A DNA stretch of 64,000 nt from Guyanagaster necrorhizus (GCF_019112545.1 NW_025064886.1:1056490-1120489), one strand, 5' to 3'. Counted from the first letter of the stretch, positions 34,368-47,200 are shown. Program-made: numbers and translations. The notes: generated from the sequence alone by a model not told the origin.

Positions 34368-36856
34368 ATGTCCGCTCACGATAAGCACGTCGACTCTGAG
34401 AAACATAGTGACTCTGCACGCAGCATCGTCCTTCAGGAAGACACAGATGTCGACCTCGCGACGTTTCACGAACTACACGCAGGAAGATTGGTCATCGATC
34501 CAGCGTACGAGCCCTTCCTCCGCATATTCAACGATCTGACACGTTCACAGAGAGGCGAAAGTCGAGTTTGGCGAGGCCTTCGCCTCCAAGCTCAAGCTTT
34601 CGAGTGATGGGACCAAAGTCTTATGGCCCCAACCGACCGATTCAGCGCGCGATCCCCAGAACTGGAGTAACACCCGCAAGAGCATCCACCTTTTCATCGT
34701 CACTCTGGCTGCTATTATTCCAGACTTTGACAGTGGTATAGGTGAGAATTTTGATTAGTACTCTGGGAATTTGTTGCCTTAGGATCGCTTCTCACAGGAA
34801 TTGCATCCCTCTTTCCACTTGCTGAGCAATATGGTACTACCACCGGAGTGATCAACAATCTGACATCGAAGTAAGTACCTGGGCTTGATGCATCATCTGA
34901 GCTTGTGCTTAAATAGCAACGCATTCAGTTGGAGTATTTTCCTCTTGGGTTAGTTTGCGCTACGCACTTTCATAGTCTATCTGATTGCCTCGCTCAAAGG
35001 GTGGGGTGGCATCTTTGCGGTGATGCTCATTCGTCGGTACGGTCGTCTTCCTATTTTATTCTGGTCGCAGGTGAGTGCAATAGTCTAAATCGGGGTGCCG
35101 TAATTGATCTTGTCTCCCATCGAATGGGTTCTTGCCCTGGGTTTCCTTGTGGGATGTACCTTTGCGCCGAATCTGGCAACTTTTGCTGGTGGGAACTTTT
35201 GTTCTCGTTGTCAACTTCCAGTTAAAGATAACCTCTTAGGTATGAGATGCTTGACGGCGGTCTTTGCGTTAGTCCAATGTTGGTGTTTTCTTCCCGTGCT
35301 GACAGCATTGCATCGGCAGAACTGCGCCCCAGGTCGCGGTATGGAATATCTCTTAATTTATTTGTCGCGTTCCCTCAGATATTCTCACAGGGATTGTATA
35401 TCGTCACAGACCTATACCCTTTTCATCTACAAGCCCGAAAGGTAGAGCTACAGAATACAATACTTCTCATGTCTAATCCCTCGTCTAGCTCAACATCTGG
35501 ACAATGGGGTTCATTGTCTCCCCATTTCTCTCTCCTTTCGCCTTCGGTTTCCTTGTCGCCCGACAAAGCTGGAGATGGGCCTACGGAATCGGCTGCATCT
35601 ATAGTGCCGTCGTCTGTGTTCTAATCGCCCTGTTCATGGATGAAACGTACGCAATCTGGTCAAAATGCCCTCGGTTTTCACTGACTCATCCTAGAATGTA
35701 CGATCGAACCGTGAAACCCGTCCCAGAACCGCCTACCAAAGGGCTTCGCTACAGAATCGAAACGCTCATCGGTGTTACCGGGATTAAAATGGCCAAATAC
35801 CGCGTATCTTGGGCAGAATCAGTTCTCTCACCAATCAACGTAGTATGGCGTCCCCACCTTCTCGGCGCTCTTCTATTCGAAGGTGTCCTGTTTGGATTTA
35901 GCATTGGTCTCAACGTACGGTGCCTTGCATACGGCGTGGATATCTTGGTCTGACTGCTTTGATTTAGGTTACCAATGTCGTGTTCTTGGGAACTCCTCGT
36001 CCAGTTGGGTTTGGGTGGAGCCAGGATGCGATCGCCGGAGCATATGGCACCCCTATCGTGAGTGTTTTCCTCCCTCCCTAAACGTTTGCGTCATTCGCAC
36101 GCCAGGTAGCGGTGCTTCTTGGTGAACTCATCGGTCGCTATACTAATGATTGGATCATGAACATGAGCATCAGACGCAACCATGGTGTTTTCGAGGCTGA
36201 GAGTCGACTTTGGTGAGTCCGTTTGCTTGGATGTTACTTTCCCATGCTGAGTGGAGTGATAGGGCTTGTTATATTTCTTTACCTTTGTACATTTGCGGTT
36301 TCGTCACCTTCGGTGCATCGATTGAGAAACATCTGAATACTGCTGGTATTGTTATGGGATGGGGCATTGCAGAGCTGGCTACTATGATCAATACCGTGGC
36401 CATATGTGTGTACTTGCTTGGATTTTACTCCTTGCCTCGGACCGACACTTTATCAGATGCGTACTGCAACAATTGCTTCCCAAAGCACCAAGGCGAAATC
36501 AGTGCCTTGATTAATCTGGCGCGAACGCTCGGAGGTACGTTGAGGCCTATTATTCAGCCAGTGCAAATTCCTAATGTACTCTGATAAAGGGTTTGCGGTC
36601 GCCTACTTCCAAGTGCCGTGGGCAGAAAAACATGGCGCTATCCAAACATTCGGTTGCGAAGCTGCGTATGTACATCATAAACATGAAAACGAGAATGTTC
36701 GTCTGACGTTCTTGATCAGAATCGTGGCGGGAATTTTCCTCTTGATTGTGCCGGCCTTGCAGATATATGGGCGGAGTTTACGAGTACGTCCATCTTATTT
36801 GTGGATTTTCTCATCTCACGACGGCGTTTGGACAGAAACGTTTCTCTGTGGTGTAA
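34368..36856 (+). pseudogene. MFS transporter, copy 1, splice acceptor lost
   Basis: A major facilitator superfamily permease of fungal type, about 12 helices, with the loop RRYGRLPILFWSQ as the motif-A-like turn. Exons can be joined for most of the length: FHELHAGRLVIDPA, WPQPTDSARDPQNWSNTRKS (start of the membrane domain), FAPNLATFAG, GLYIVTDLYPFHLQARK, VSPFLSPFAFGFLVARQSWR, DAIAGAYGTPIVAVLLGEL, and a C-terminus RKRFSVV with TAA 36854-36856. The intron that starts at 35071 should end just before VLALGFLVGC. Copy 2 has cacag there, but this copy has aatgg (AG expected at 35126-35127). The other AG in the intron (near 35083) leads to an in-frame stop. Unless a distant acceptor is used, the mRNA is defective. 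The substrate cannot be predicted. Confidence 0.7.
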
Positions 36857-37790
36857 CTAATGTACCCTTTGATTCATTGATGCTTACTAGTTACAAAAGT
36901 CTGTACTACTTGGTCTCCCGGATGAATGTAAGTTCTTAACAGTGTTATAAGCATGGCAAATCCTTGATTTAGGCTTCCCTGTCACGATCACGGTACTTCA
37001 CTGATTGCCGGAAAAAACTTTTCAACCTACATATTGTATATCCAAACGAGCCATCAATCAAACTTCAGGGGTTGCCGTCCTCTGCCATCATCCAGTACTT
37101 GGACTGTCTGACTTGAACATGGCGGCATCCTCGATGTGTGGATCATCGGTACTGACTTGAGCACCACCCTCAGGACCGTAACTTCAGCAATTGAAGCTCA
37201 TTGAAAATGACAGTATAAGAAACTCCGCCGGAGCGAACCAAGGCTGTAGGTCCCTTTCAGCTTTGTAATGATGGGTTCGATAATGTACCGGAGTCCTAGA
37301 GGGCAGTACCAGACGCATAACCCAAGATTGAGGGAGGACTAGGCCAGGAGAGGAAATTGGTGCGCCGATGTCACGGTGATCCCATGCAGATCATGTTACC
37401 CCGCACTTAAGGGTCTTTCCCCACATTCGTACTAGACAAGGACACATGAAGGGTTTTCTTCAGTCCTGTCCGTCTTTGTCGCCTGGGACCCCGTCTCCTA
37501 TCTCTCGGATTTCTATGATATCTTGCAGTCATATAAGATTTCTATAACCCCCGAATCTCGCTGGGCATTGGCTTCTCATTGCCAAGAATATCATGGCGAC
37601 TTCTCAACCCGACTTGCCTTACAAACGACGAGAAATTCCTCCCATCTGGGGACAGGAATGCGAGGGACCGCCCGTCTGACCTACGTAACATGACCCCATG
37701 ATGCTCCCCTGGCGCGTGTTTCTCATAGCAACATTTTGAGCCGAGTATAAATGATAGCAAATTTCTGAAATCTATCTTTGCACTACCATC

Positions 37791-40317
37791 ATGTCCATTC
37801 ACGATAAACTCGGCATCGACTCTGAGAAGCATGGAGACTCTGGCAGTGTCATCGTTCAGGAAGACATATCAGAGGTCGACCTCGCTACGTTTCACGAACT
37901 ACATGCGGGTAGATTGGTCATCGATCCAGTGTAGCTAGTACCTCTTCTCCACCCCGAGCCGTCTGACACGTTCACAGAGAGGCGAAAATCGAGTTTGGCG
38001 AGGCCTTCGCCTCCAGGCTCAAGCTCTCGCGCGACGGGACCAAGGTCTTGTGGCCCCAGCCGACCGATTCACCGCGGGACCCCCAGAACTGGAGCGATGC
38101 ACGCAAGAGTATCCACCTTATCATCGTCACGCTCGCCGCTATCGTCCCGGACTTCGACAGTGGCATAGGTGAGAGCTTCCGCTTTGTGCTTCGTGGCTTC
38201 GTCTCCCTTACGATTCGCCTCTTTTCGCAGGAATCGCGTCCATTTTTCGACTTGCGGATCAGTATGATACTACCACCGGAGTGATCAATAATTTGACATC
38301 AAAGTGGGTTTGTTCCCTTTGTTAACGTCATCCCCGCTGGGCTGAATACCGACGCGTTTAGTTGGAGTATCTTTCTCTTAGGTACGTCCGCAACACGTAT
38401 CTTGTTGATGAAGACGCGCTAATACCAGTCCAAAGGATGGGGGGGCGTATTCGCTGTCATGCTTATTCGCCGCTATGGGCGTCTTCCAATCCTATTCTGG
38501 TCACAGGTGAGGATTTATTTTCGGCGCTAGCTACTCCGCAGTTGATGTATTGGCCCATCACACAGGTCTTCGCACTTGGCTTCCTTGTGGGCTGTACATT
38601 TGCGCCGAATCTGGCAACTTTTGCTGGTGGGATATTCAACTTCGCTGTCAATCTTCTCGATTAAGGATAGCCTCTCAGGCATGAGATGTTTGACAGCTTT
38701 CTTTGGGTCAGTTCGTTGTTGGCCTTTTCTTCCTATGCTGAAAACATTCTGGTAGAACTGCGCCTCAAGTCACGGTGTGGAATACTTCCTAATTCTTACT
38801 ATGCAGCCCTCTCTGAGACATGCTCACACTGGCAGGGACTGTATATCGTTACGGACCTATATCCTTTTCACCTGCAAGCGCGGAAGGTAGAGTTACATAA
38901 CGATGTAATGTATTTCGTTTCTTATTGTTGATTCAGCTCAACTTTTGGACAATGGGGTTCATCGTTTCCCCATTCGTCTCTCCGTTCGCCTTTGGTTTCC
39001 TTGTCGCCCGACAAAACTGGAGGTGGGCTTATGGAATCGGTTGCATCTACAGCGCTGTCGTATGTGTATTAATCGCACTTTTCATGGACGAAACGTAAGC
39101 AATGTCTCTATTCTTTCCCATCTCTACTCAGCACCTTCTAGAATATACGACCGAACCGTGAAACCTATCCCGGAACCGTCCACCACAGGTCTTCGCTACA
39201 AGATTGAAACCCTAATCGGCGTCACCGGAATTAAGATGGCCAAGTACCGCATTTCTTGGGAGGACTCGATTCTCTCGCCCATCAAAGTTATATGGCGGCC
39301 CCACCTTTTGGGGGTTCTGCTCTTCGAGGGTATCCTCTTCGGCTTTGGTATTGGTATCAACGTACGGTCCTGGCCTTTGTCTTTCCAGTTTGTTTTGACT
39401 GTTTATCATGCAGGTCACCAATGCCGTGTTCTTGGGAAGCTCTCCTCCAACCGGGTTCGGATGGAGCCAGGACGCCATCGCTGCAGCATATTGTACTCCA
39501 ATTGTAAGTTCCCGTGTTATCCACTTTGTCAGCACCGCTGAGTTTGTAGGTGTCCGTACTTTTGGGTGAACTAATTGGACGATATACCAATGATTGGATC
39601 ATGAACATAAGTGTTAAGCGCAATCATGGTGTTTTCGAGGCTGAGAGCCGACTTTGGTGAGTCTGTGTTCTGAGATGCTATACTTTAATACTGAACAGAT
39701 GAAAGGGCTTGCTATATTGCTCTGCCTTTGTACGTATGCGGATTTGTCACCCTAGGCGCATCGTTTCAGAACCACCTGAGTACTGCTGGTATCGTCATGG
39801 GCTGGGGCATCGCAGAGCTGGCTATCATGATCAACACCGTCGCAATATGTATGTACGCCGACCTTTCATCCCTTTCCTCCGACCGATATTCTACCACTGG
39901 CAGACGCATATTGCAATGACTGCTTCCCGAAACACCAAGGCGAAATAAGCGCCCTGATAAATCTGGTACGAGTCTTAGGAGGTATGTGACATCTGCTATT
40001 CAACTAGCTGTGTGAGTTCCTAATCTGCTTTGATAAAGGCTTTGCGGTCGCCTATTTCCAACTTCCTTGGGCGGAAAAACACGGTGCTCTTCAAACGTTT
40101 GGTTGCGAAGCTGCGTATGTGCTGTGGAAATATGGAAAAGGAAAACTTCCGCCTGACTTTTCTTTTCTTTCTTTGTCAGAATCGTAGCGGGCCTTTTTGT
40201 GCTCATTATACCTGCCCTGCAGCTCTATGGTCGGAGTTTACGAGTACGTCGGTTTGATTAGTGGATATTCTTCGCCTCTTAACGGTACCTTTACAGGAAC
40301 GGTTCTCAGTGGCCTGA
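37791..40317 (+). CDS. MFS transporter, copy 2 (tandem duplicate)
   Basis: A tandem paralogue of the gene at 34368, alike exon by exon with the same intron positions. From ATG 37791 (MSIHDKLGIDSEKHGD) the first intron begins at 37931. A TAG at 37932-37934 falls inside that intron and is harmless. Coding continues with EAKIEFGEAFASRLKLSRDG, WPQPTDSPRDPQNWSDARKS, VFAVMLIRRYGRLPILFWSQ, VFALGFLVGCTFAPNLATFA, LYIVTDLYPFHLQARK, GFIVSPFVSPFAFGFLVARQ, and ends ERFSVA with TGA 40315-40317. All acceptors checked are AG, including cacag at 38571-38575 that copy 1 lacks. It is a plasma or organelle membrane permease of unknown substrate; the nearby GH53 gene is only weak context for a sugar-related role. 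Confidence 0.82.
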
Positions 40318-41099
40318 TTTTGTCGCTATGTACTTGTTGGATTGGTGTCTGATGTCGCACCCTGTAGATTATAATGTGCATGGTCTCGAATATGAATATA
40401 CTTTGGTTCAGTGCTACTTCATTGGACACTGGGACCAACCTTGACTACCCGACACCTTGCGGTGCGAAACGGTACATCGAATTGAATATGTAACGGTGAG
40501 GGTGAGTGCGTTGTCAACAGTTCTTCCGACTCGATCTTGGGCACAACCAAAGTCAGAATTCAGGGGGCCGACAAGCCGCACGCTCGTCGCATCTCACTGT
40601 CATCGATCGTAACGCTTCGCTTCGTTTTACCAGAAATCTTCCGTTGTATAACACAATTACTTGAACCTCACGCCTAGAAAATGGTGTTCCAGATTTTACC
40701 CGTTGTTTAATTCACGCGATCGAACGCGCAGCGACGGACCTGTAGTAGGAGTGATCCATGTCTCCGTGCCAAGCCTCCAGATTCTTTGAAACTCGTTCCT
40801 CAGCGTGCTGGCGACCGCGTAGAAATTCTCCAGAGTTATTCCACCTCGCCGTCGTGACTTTTCATTCAAATAAATTCAATGGCACGTAACTTGAATGCGG
40901 CCTGTCGCGTATACGGAACCTCAAGCCCGTCGTTGCAGTAGTTCTCTCTTGGGCTTCGAACTCTAAAGGATACTTCAGAACGATTAACAGTACTGTTCCT
41001 CGTTCTAGTCCACACTGCGCTTTTTAGGGCACGGATCAAATATCATATTTTTCTTGTTGCCATGACTGGGTGCCGTTTGCCAGTGACGAGTCTCTAGGC

Positions 41100-41106
41100 T
41101 ATATAA
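41100..41106 (+). promoter_or_regulatory. TATA box of the GH53 gene
   Basis: TATATAA sits 32 bp before the ATG at 41138. A strong TATA box fits an inducible secreted enzyme. Confidence 0.6.
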
Positions 41107-41137
41107 CACTAGAGTCCTACATTGCACTCACCCAAAA

Positions 41138-42575
41138 ATGCTCCCATCCATTCTTTTCCTTCTCCTTGCTGTCTTTGCGGGAGTTCACTCTCTTTCTTAT
41201 ATCGGCGCCGATTTCTCCTCATTGGTAAATTTGGAGAACTCAGGGACGTCTTACTCCGACGGGGGTAGCACTGAAGCTTTTGAAACGATCCTGACCAACC
41301 ATGGTGCTAATATCGCACGCATCAGAGTTTGGACGAGTGAAAGCGACGACGAGTATAGCTTGGACTATGGTCTTGCCTTGGCGAAAAGGGCCGTCGATGC
41401 TGGGATGGCACTGCTGATTGACCTGCACTATAGCGATACATGTAAGTGTATGCATGCTGAATCTGTGCTTCACTGATAGTTGTCGTAGGGGCTGATCCTT
41501 CCGACCAAGGTTTTCTTCCTGAGATATAGTGAGCATCTATAGTTCTGATTGTTCATGAAGCAATCCCCTCTGCCTGGGATGAAGATTTGGATTCCCTGAA
41601 CACGTCAATATACACGTGAGCCAAGTTCCCTTCCGTTATGCCTGTATTGATTTGCGGCAACTTAGATACACCCTTGATCTCGTCAACGCTTTCATCGACC
41701 AAGGAACCACCATTGATTACATCCAGGTATACTTACATGCACGCATATATTTCAATCCTTAATTATCGACTTCTCCAGATCGGTAACGAAATCAACGGCG
41801 GCATCCTCTGGCCAACTGGAGAGGTATCGACCAACGGTTACGAGCCGCTCTCCGAGTTGCTCCACTCAGCAGTCAGTGCGGTCCGAGAAGCATCGTCAAC
41901 GACTAAGACTGTCATCCACCTGGCGAATGGCTGGGACGAAGACAGTGTGTCGTATTTCTACAAGAACATCTTCTATCAGGGTGCACTGGAGCTTGAAGAT
42001 GTCGATGTCATGGCTTTCTCTTTCTATCCGTTCTATGACGAAGATGCAACATTATCGGCTCTCAAGTCGAGTCTTAACGCTGTTGTTTCTGCATATGCAA
42101 AGGTAAGTTTAGAGTCATACACTGGGAGGAGGGTTTCTAAAGTTGCGTAGGATATAATGATCGTAGAAACCGACTGGCCGTATGAGTGTTCTTCGGTCGT
42201 TTTGTCGGAAAGTATTTCTGTATCCGTTTCTGGGCAAGAAACTTGGGTAGGTTCAACACCAGGCCAGAAACATATGTAATTCACCAAATACTAGATGTCG
42301 GACATCAAGACCATGTTGGAGGACTTATCTGACGACCATGGAGTTGGTCTTTTCTACTGGGAACCTGGTTGGATTGGAAATGCAGGTGAGTCGTTTGAAT
42401 CATCATTTTATCTTAGTTCATCTGGCAAATTATTCTCCTAGGTCTTGGTTCGTCTTGCGAAGTGAGTATTCTCGACCGTGGGCTTATGCGTACTTCCTGA
42501 CGGTTCATCCAGGACAATCTCTTGGTGGATAGTTCAGGGAAAGCCAGAGACTCCATGTCGGTTTTTGGTAGCTAA
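41138..42575 (+). CDS. Secreted GH53 arabinogalactan endo-beta-1,4-galactanase
   Basis: Hydrolyses beta-1,4-galactan side chains of pectin outside the cell. The signal peptide is MLPSILFLLLAVFAGVHS, and the mature protein begins LSYIGADFSSLVNLENSG, the GH53 start. The family blocks are NIARIRVWTS, LLIDLHYSDTWADPSDQ (joined across introns), IQIGNEINGGILWPTGE with the acid/base Glu in GNEINGG (near 41780), HLANGWDED, MAFSFYPFYDEDAT, and IVETDWPYEC with the nucleophile Glu (near 42167). The end is GVGLFYWEPGWIGNAGLGSS, then an exon to TAA 42573-42575. The intron after SDQ begins with the weak donor gttttc at about 41504. The enzyme looks complete. An alpha-L-fucosidase relic, another plant-polysaccharide enzyme, lies 1.3 kb away. 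Confidence 0.9.
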
Positions 42576-43921
42576 GAGAGATAGATCTGAGATCTGTGGT
42601 ATCCACAAATACGAGTATAAGTCAGCCGTCAGTCATCAGATTGAGAGTGGTGAAACGCTGAGGAGTTCATGACTGTGATAGTCTGGGTGATGTCATAAAT
42701 ATCCGCTGGAATATCTTATAAAGGCGCAGGAATCAAACGGTCGATTCGCAGGATTTGTAACTATCAGAACGGAGTTCTGGACCAGGACCGAAGACATTCA
42801 ATATGGCAAACAAACCTAGACCTGGATTAGTTCGTCTCACGAAAGCCAGCTATCAGAAAATGTTCTGATCTACTACATGGCCCACAGTTGCCAGTGGTAT
42901 AACACTCAGTCGCCGGCATGCTTATGATGCAGCAAGACATAAAGGTCAAGGAGGGTCCAGCCTCCACATATAGTGAGCTAATTGTTCCAGGTTCACGGTT
43001 GTAAGTGATGGCCTTGTAGAACCCAACGAAGTACATGACTCAAACAACTCGGACCTCAAGTTAAACCCTACAGACATAAACCAAGTCGTTGAAGGGAAAT
43101 ATAGAGGAGATCAAGCACCTCAAGCGGTAAACAAGTAATTCGTCGTTGCACCAGTGATAGCAGTGTTGTATGCTGTACCGATATTATAGTAGATTATCAT
43201 GACGAAAACGTATGTGAGGTTCACCATTTCTGAGTACAATACATTACTCACACTCGTGTCATTTCTCGTGAAGTAAAATGCCTTGACAGCCGTTAACAAA
43301 AGGAGAGTCGAAAGCATCAACGCAGCAGTGACAACGGACATATCGACGAAAGTTTGTCACAAATCTGGAATTTAGCTACTAGGCTGGCCATGCGCCTAGT
43401 TCCGAATGGGTACATCAGAGGAATGCTGAGTTTCTTGTGCTTGTATATCTTCTTTTCTGAGTTCCGGACCCGAGGACGATTGAGCTCGTTGTCGGCAGAG
43501 AGTAAGTTTGCGCCACGTTTCGTGGAGAGATTCGCCACACCGTGCCGAACTGCCGGTCTGCCATCTTGCTTCGGGCTCTTAACAACGATTCTGAAAGTCT
43601 ACAAATTGGATTCATCTCGTTCGCCCTTTTCAATGAAACATGAATTATTACTCTTTACGAGATTATATCCTCCTGCGCAGGTCCTCCTAGGTACTGATGC
43701 TCTGCTGATAGAGTTCAAACTTCAATTTTCTCCATCGAGTCGTCTGTTAGCACTGTTCGTCCTCTCGTTTCTTACGGCTTTAACTGTCTGTGAGTCTCAC
43801 ACTGAATATCACACTAATATGAACTGAAATTGCACTAGGTGTAACGTAGCTTGCCTATCGTCGGCTAGTAAAGATATTATCTTCTGGCATCCGGGTCGGC
43901 TACAATTTGCTTCCAGAGGCA
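42576..43921. other. Gene-poor spacer with weak membrane-protein remnants
   Basis: No gene is supported. On the minus strand 43120-43341 encodes a hydrophobic stretch (LMLSTLLLLTAVKAFYF) that resembles the C-terminal helix of multi-pass mushroom membrane proteins. On the plus strand 43354-43827 is open for 157 codons with one hydrophobic segment (SSRLLALFVLSFLTALTV). Neither could be extended into a credible gene. Confidence 0.3.
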
Positions 43922-43938
43922 TATAAAGTCACGGAGAC

Positions 43939-44960
43939 ATGAAGATAGCATCTGCAGATCTCAGAGAAGAACGGCATGCATTAATGGTCGCTCTTTTTTC
44001 TCGTTGGCGTTGTTGCTGGGCTTCACATGAATGTCGACCTTACACCCTTTCCCAACAACAAGGATGCCGCCACAGAAGGCCATCTCGCAAGCTTTGATGG
44101 TCATAATAGGTCCCATCCAGCGGAATATCTGTCCTATAGATCCCTGGTCAATGAATCCATGCACTGGAGGACTTTTTACAGGATATTACGAGACCACAAA
44201 TGGAAACCCTATTGTACCAATAGGAGACGGATATTCTTTGGTGTGGCATCGGTAGGCCGACTGTTTTCCCTGACATCGGTAAGAACGGGGTATGTTCTTG
44301 TGTATTTTTATCTAAGTCCAGTGAATTTAGCCCCAAGGTGATTCAACTGGGAAAAAGAGGACGGTAGAAATGTCCTCTCAAATGTTCGATGCGGAGCAAA
44401 CTACCCGTACTAGAACTGCGAAAGTGGGAATCGAGCGAAGGTTCTGATCCCTATTCGTATGGTTATAATCAAGGTACTCCCGATGAGAATTACCGGAATG
44501 CAACATACATTCTTCATTCTCTGGTTGACATCGTGTTGAAGAACGGAAATTATCTCATCGACATCGGCCCTACAGCAAACGGGACGATCGTGTTCCCGTC
44601 GAGGTCTTCCTTGCTCAAAGTTGGGGAGTGGCTCAAGTTTGCGTAAACCATTCATTCTGCGTGAAATGATATCCAATACTTATTCCATCCGGCTAGGGGT
44701 GAGGCTACTTACGACACGCAGTATTGGTGTATGACCGCTGAGGAAGGCGACCTCCGTTTTGTGAGCTATCTACCTCAGATTTACGTTGCAGCTGAGCACG
44801 ATTTAGACCACGAAGCCGGACGTGTTTTATATCATCTCTCTTTCTTATCCAGTCAACGGGACGCTTCGCTCACTGTCACCCCTTCTTTTGAAAGATGGTG
44901 ATGCGGTAACAGTCCTGGGACCCAATCAGAGTCAGAAGAAGCTGGCCTGGTCGTAACCCG
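43939..44960 (+). pseudogene. GH29 alpha-L-fucosidase relic
   Basis: Two separated pieces of a fungal alpha-L-fucosidase. The first (44030-44160) has VDLTPFPNNKDAATEG and LASFDGHNRSHPAEYLSY, an N-terminal block. The second (44400-44830) has KWESSEGSDPYSYGYNQGTP and VDIVLKNGNYLIDIGPTANG, a conserved late GH29 segment, followed by EATYDTQYWCM in another phase. The nucleophile-bearing middle of the catalytic domain, normally several hundred residues, is missing: only about 250 bp separates the pieces. Stops and phase shifts occur before and after the second block. TATAAA at 43922-43927 looks like the remains of its promoter. The intact enzyme removes terminal fucose from glycans; this copy cannot. 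Confidence 0.7.
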
Positions 44961-45188
44961 AGGACGGAGTATTTGAGCTGGTTGCTGACGAATAAGAGCT
45001 GGTGATGGTGCAAGATGCATGGGCCTTGAAGGTCACATATACTCAGCGAATGCATCAAACGAATCACACTTCCGTGCCAGACAAGTAGAATGGTGTTCCG
45101 ATGAGATCTAATGTTACAAGCCTAATCAATACAATCATCTCAGATAGCGATGTCGTTCCTGCGTTGCCTATAAATCAAATAAAGATAG

Positions 45189-46510
45189 CTATGCTGAACG
45201 TCCATCGTACGCCGAGCACTCAACAGCCTCAAGCCATTTCGTTCGTTGCTGCTCTTTATGGCAAAGAACGGCGCCAAGGCATTTCCCTGATGCACATCCA
45301 CCAGTGGCACCACGCACTTCCCATACTTTCTTCTCGCCCTCAGCAAACCCTAGACTGAATGGATCCGGTAGACATATCTTGAGTTCACCACCGCTCAATT
45401 TGGGAAGTAGTGGAGGTAGAGTTGTGAGCGCCGAGGCGTAAGTACACACATTGATGCGCTGAGATGGTGAGAGACTTGGGGCGAGGAAGGAGAGGATGTG
45501 GAGTTTAATTTCAGTGGGTAGCATACAGAGGGCGGAGGATGTTGAGGGAAGAAGGAGGGTTCGAGAGTAACAGAGCAGACCTAGAGCTTCTTTCTCTGCG
45601 ACACGTTTAAGGTGCATATTCCTTGAAAGAATTAGCCGCAGCTTGCTTTCCAATTCCTTCCAATCAGTATCGTCGGATGAAGTATCATCATCGTCCGACT
45701 CCGTGGCCATGTGGTTGGAATAAAGCTCGATGCCGGAAAGAACAAAATTCCTCTTCTCAATAGCACTGATGATGCGCTTCACCGCACTGTGACCCAGGGC
45801 GTTCCCGTTGCACTTGAAGGTATGTAGGCGACAACGTTCGTGAGAGGAAATGTAGGAGATAATATGTGGTGCTGAGCGATGCGTGATGCCGGTAGCTGAA
45901 ACATGAAGTTCCTTCAAATACGTTGACCGGAGGCTGGAGAAGAATGCACCGACAAAATTGTCAGAGAGGGCGATGTTGGTGGTGAGAGAGAGCATTTCGA
46001 GATGGGAGGAGTTGATGCTGTTTGTGAAAGTCTCAATGACTGAAGGGTCTCCTGAAAACCGGTTCTACTAAGAAGTCAAAATTGGCCCTTGAGAGTATAT
46101 CAAGAGCTTACATTCTGCAGGAACAAATCGGTGAGATACTGGTTCCCATTCAGATACGCTGCAATAGCCAATAATCCCCGGTCACCGATCTCGTTCGAAT
46201 TCAAGCTAATCTCTGTTATTCGATATTTCCTCCCAGCCGCAGAGCCCAAGAAACGAAAGAGAACGATACATCCATCGTCGGCCAGCTTGTTATGTCCAAG
46301 AATGAGCTTTGTGACCGTTCGTCGAGAAGTTATCATGGATATCACATCCTGGGCACCTAATCTCTTCAGCACGAAAGAAACTAAACACATTCCAATTCAT
46401 GTACCTTCCGCAGCGGTGAGTCCATTGTCCAAACGGTCGATGAATGCTCTCGTTGAAAGTAAAGCCTTGGCTGGTCCACCTGTACGACCACTTCGACGGT
46501 TGGAGCTCAT
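45189..46510 (-). CDS. Leucine-rich-repeat (RNI-like) protein
   Basis: Three exons on the minus strand from ATG 46510 (MSSNRRSGRTGGPAKALLST). A 50-bp intron joins LTAAEG to GAQDVISMI. LRRs of ribonuclease-inhibitor type follow: VTKLILGHNKLADDGCIVLF, ITEISLNSNEIGDRGLLAIA and LTDLFLQN. The next intron joins to NRFSGDPSVIETF, then LEMLSLTTNIALSDNFVGAF and LKELHVSATGITHRSAPHII. An acidic insert (ESDDDDTSSDD) precedes LPTEIKLHILSFLAPSLSPS, which resembles an F-box-like helix placed after the repeats. It ends at TAG 45189-45191. Such proteins are scaffolds; the partner is unknown. Confidence 0.7.
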
Positions 46511-47200
46511 CGTACGGGAAGTAAAGACAGTATGCATGGATCTGGCGCAGTCCAGCTCAAGGATCGCCTAGAGCTAATGATGGGCGAGAGCAAGCAGGGA
46601 AGGTTGCTGTGGCCGGAAATCATGACATAACATTACATACGTACTCTGCGGCAGTCTCCGAGTCGGACAGGGGCTCGGAATCTCTTTCAGGCTCGGACAG
46701 TACTCAGCACTCTCACCGCTATATTACGTCGCGAGTTAAAAAAAAAATTGGCAGTCACACGTCTCAAAGACGCAATTCGAACCAGTTACTGCGTCAGCAG
46801 TTCCAAGATACGCATACTTTTCTTCAGATTCCAAGTCTTTTGAAATTTGCAGATGCATGTCAATCACCATCGACAGACCGAAGCAAAGTTTGTTCCTAAT
46901 CAGTATGACAGCTAGGTACAAGTATCCAAGTTTTGTTGAATGTCGAGCCTCTGTCGCAGTTCGGGCTTGGATCTGAGTGTCATGAGTACTCATGGGTGAC
47001 TGGATAACCGGTCCTAGTAGAAGCGCTTTTACTATCTTCTCTTACTCCACATGCGTCGACCCTGCCGCCCATTCTCCGCCATATCTGAGTTGTTGTCGTT
47101 CCACTCAACACCAGCACTTTTGACTTGCACAAAACTGGTGAGTTACAGCTGTCCCCGTACAATGAGACTCCCATGCTGACATCCAAAAACACCGGAAGCA

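Noticed and set aside
37932..37934. TAG right after VIDPV in MFS copy 2, as if truncated
   Set aside because: The intron starts at 37931 (gtagct), as at the matching place in copy 1, so the stop is removed by splicing.
43354..43827. 157-codon plus-strand open frame with a hydrophobic end
   Set aside because: No domain, no splice partners and mixed composition; it could not be extended to a credible protein.
46390..46440. Apparent break after LTAAEG in the LRR gene
   Set aside because: A 50-bp intron ending gattag restores GAQDVISMI in frame.
46740..46800. Possible tRNA B-box (GGTTCGAAT on the minus strand)
   Set aside because: The flanks do not pair as a T-stem and no A-box or acceptor stem is present.
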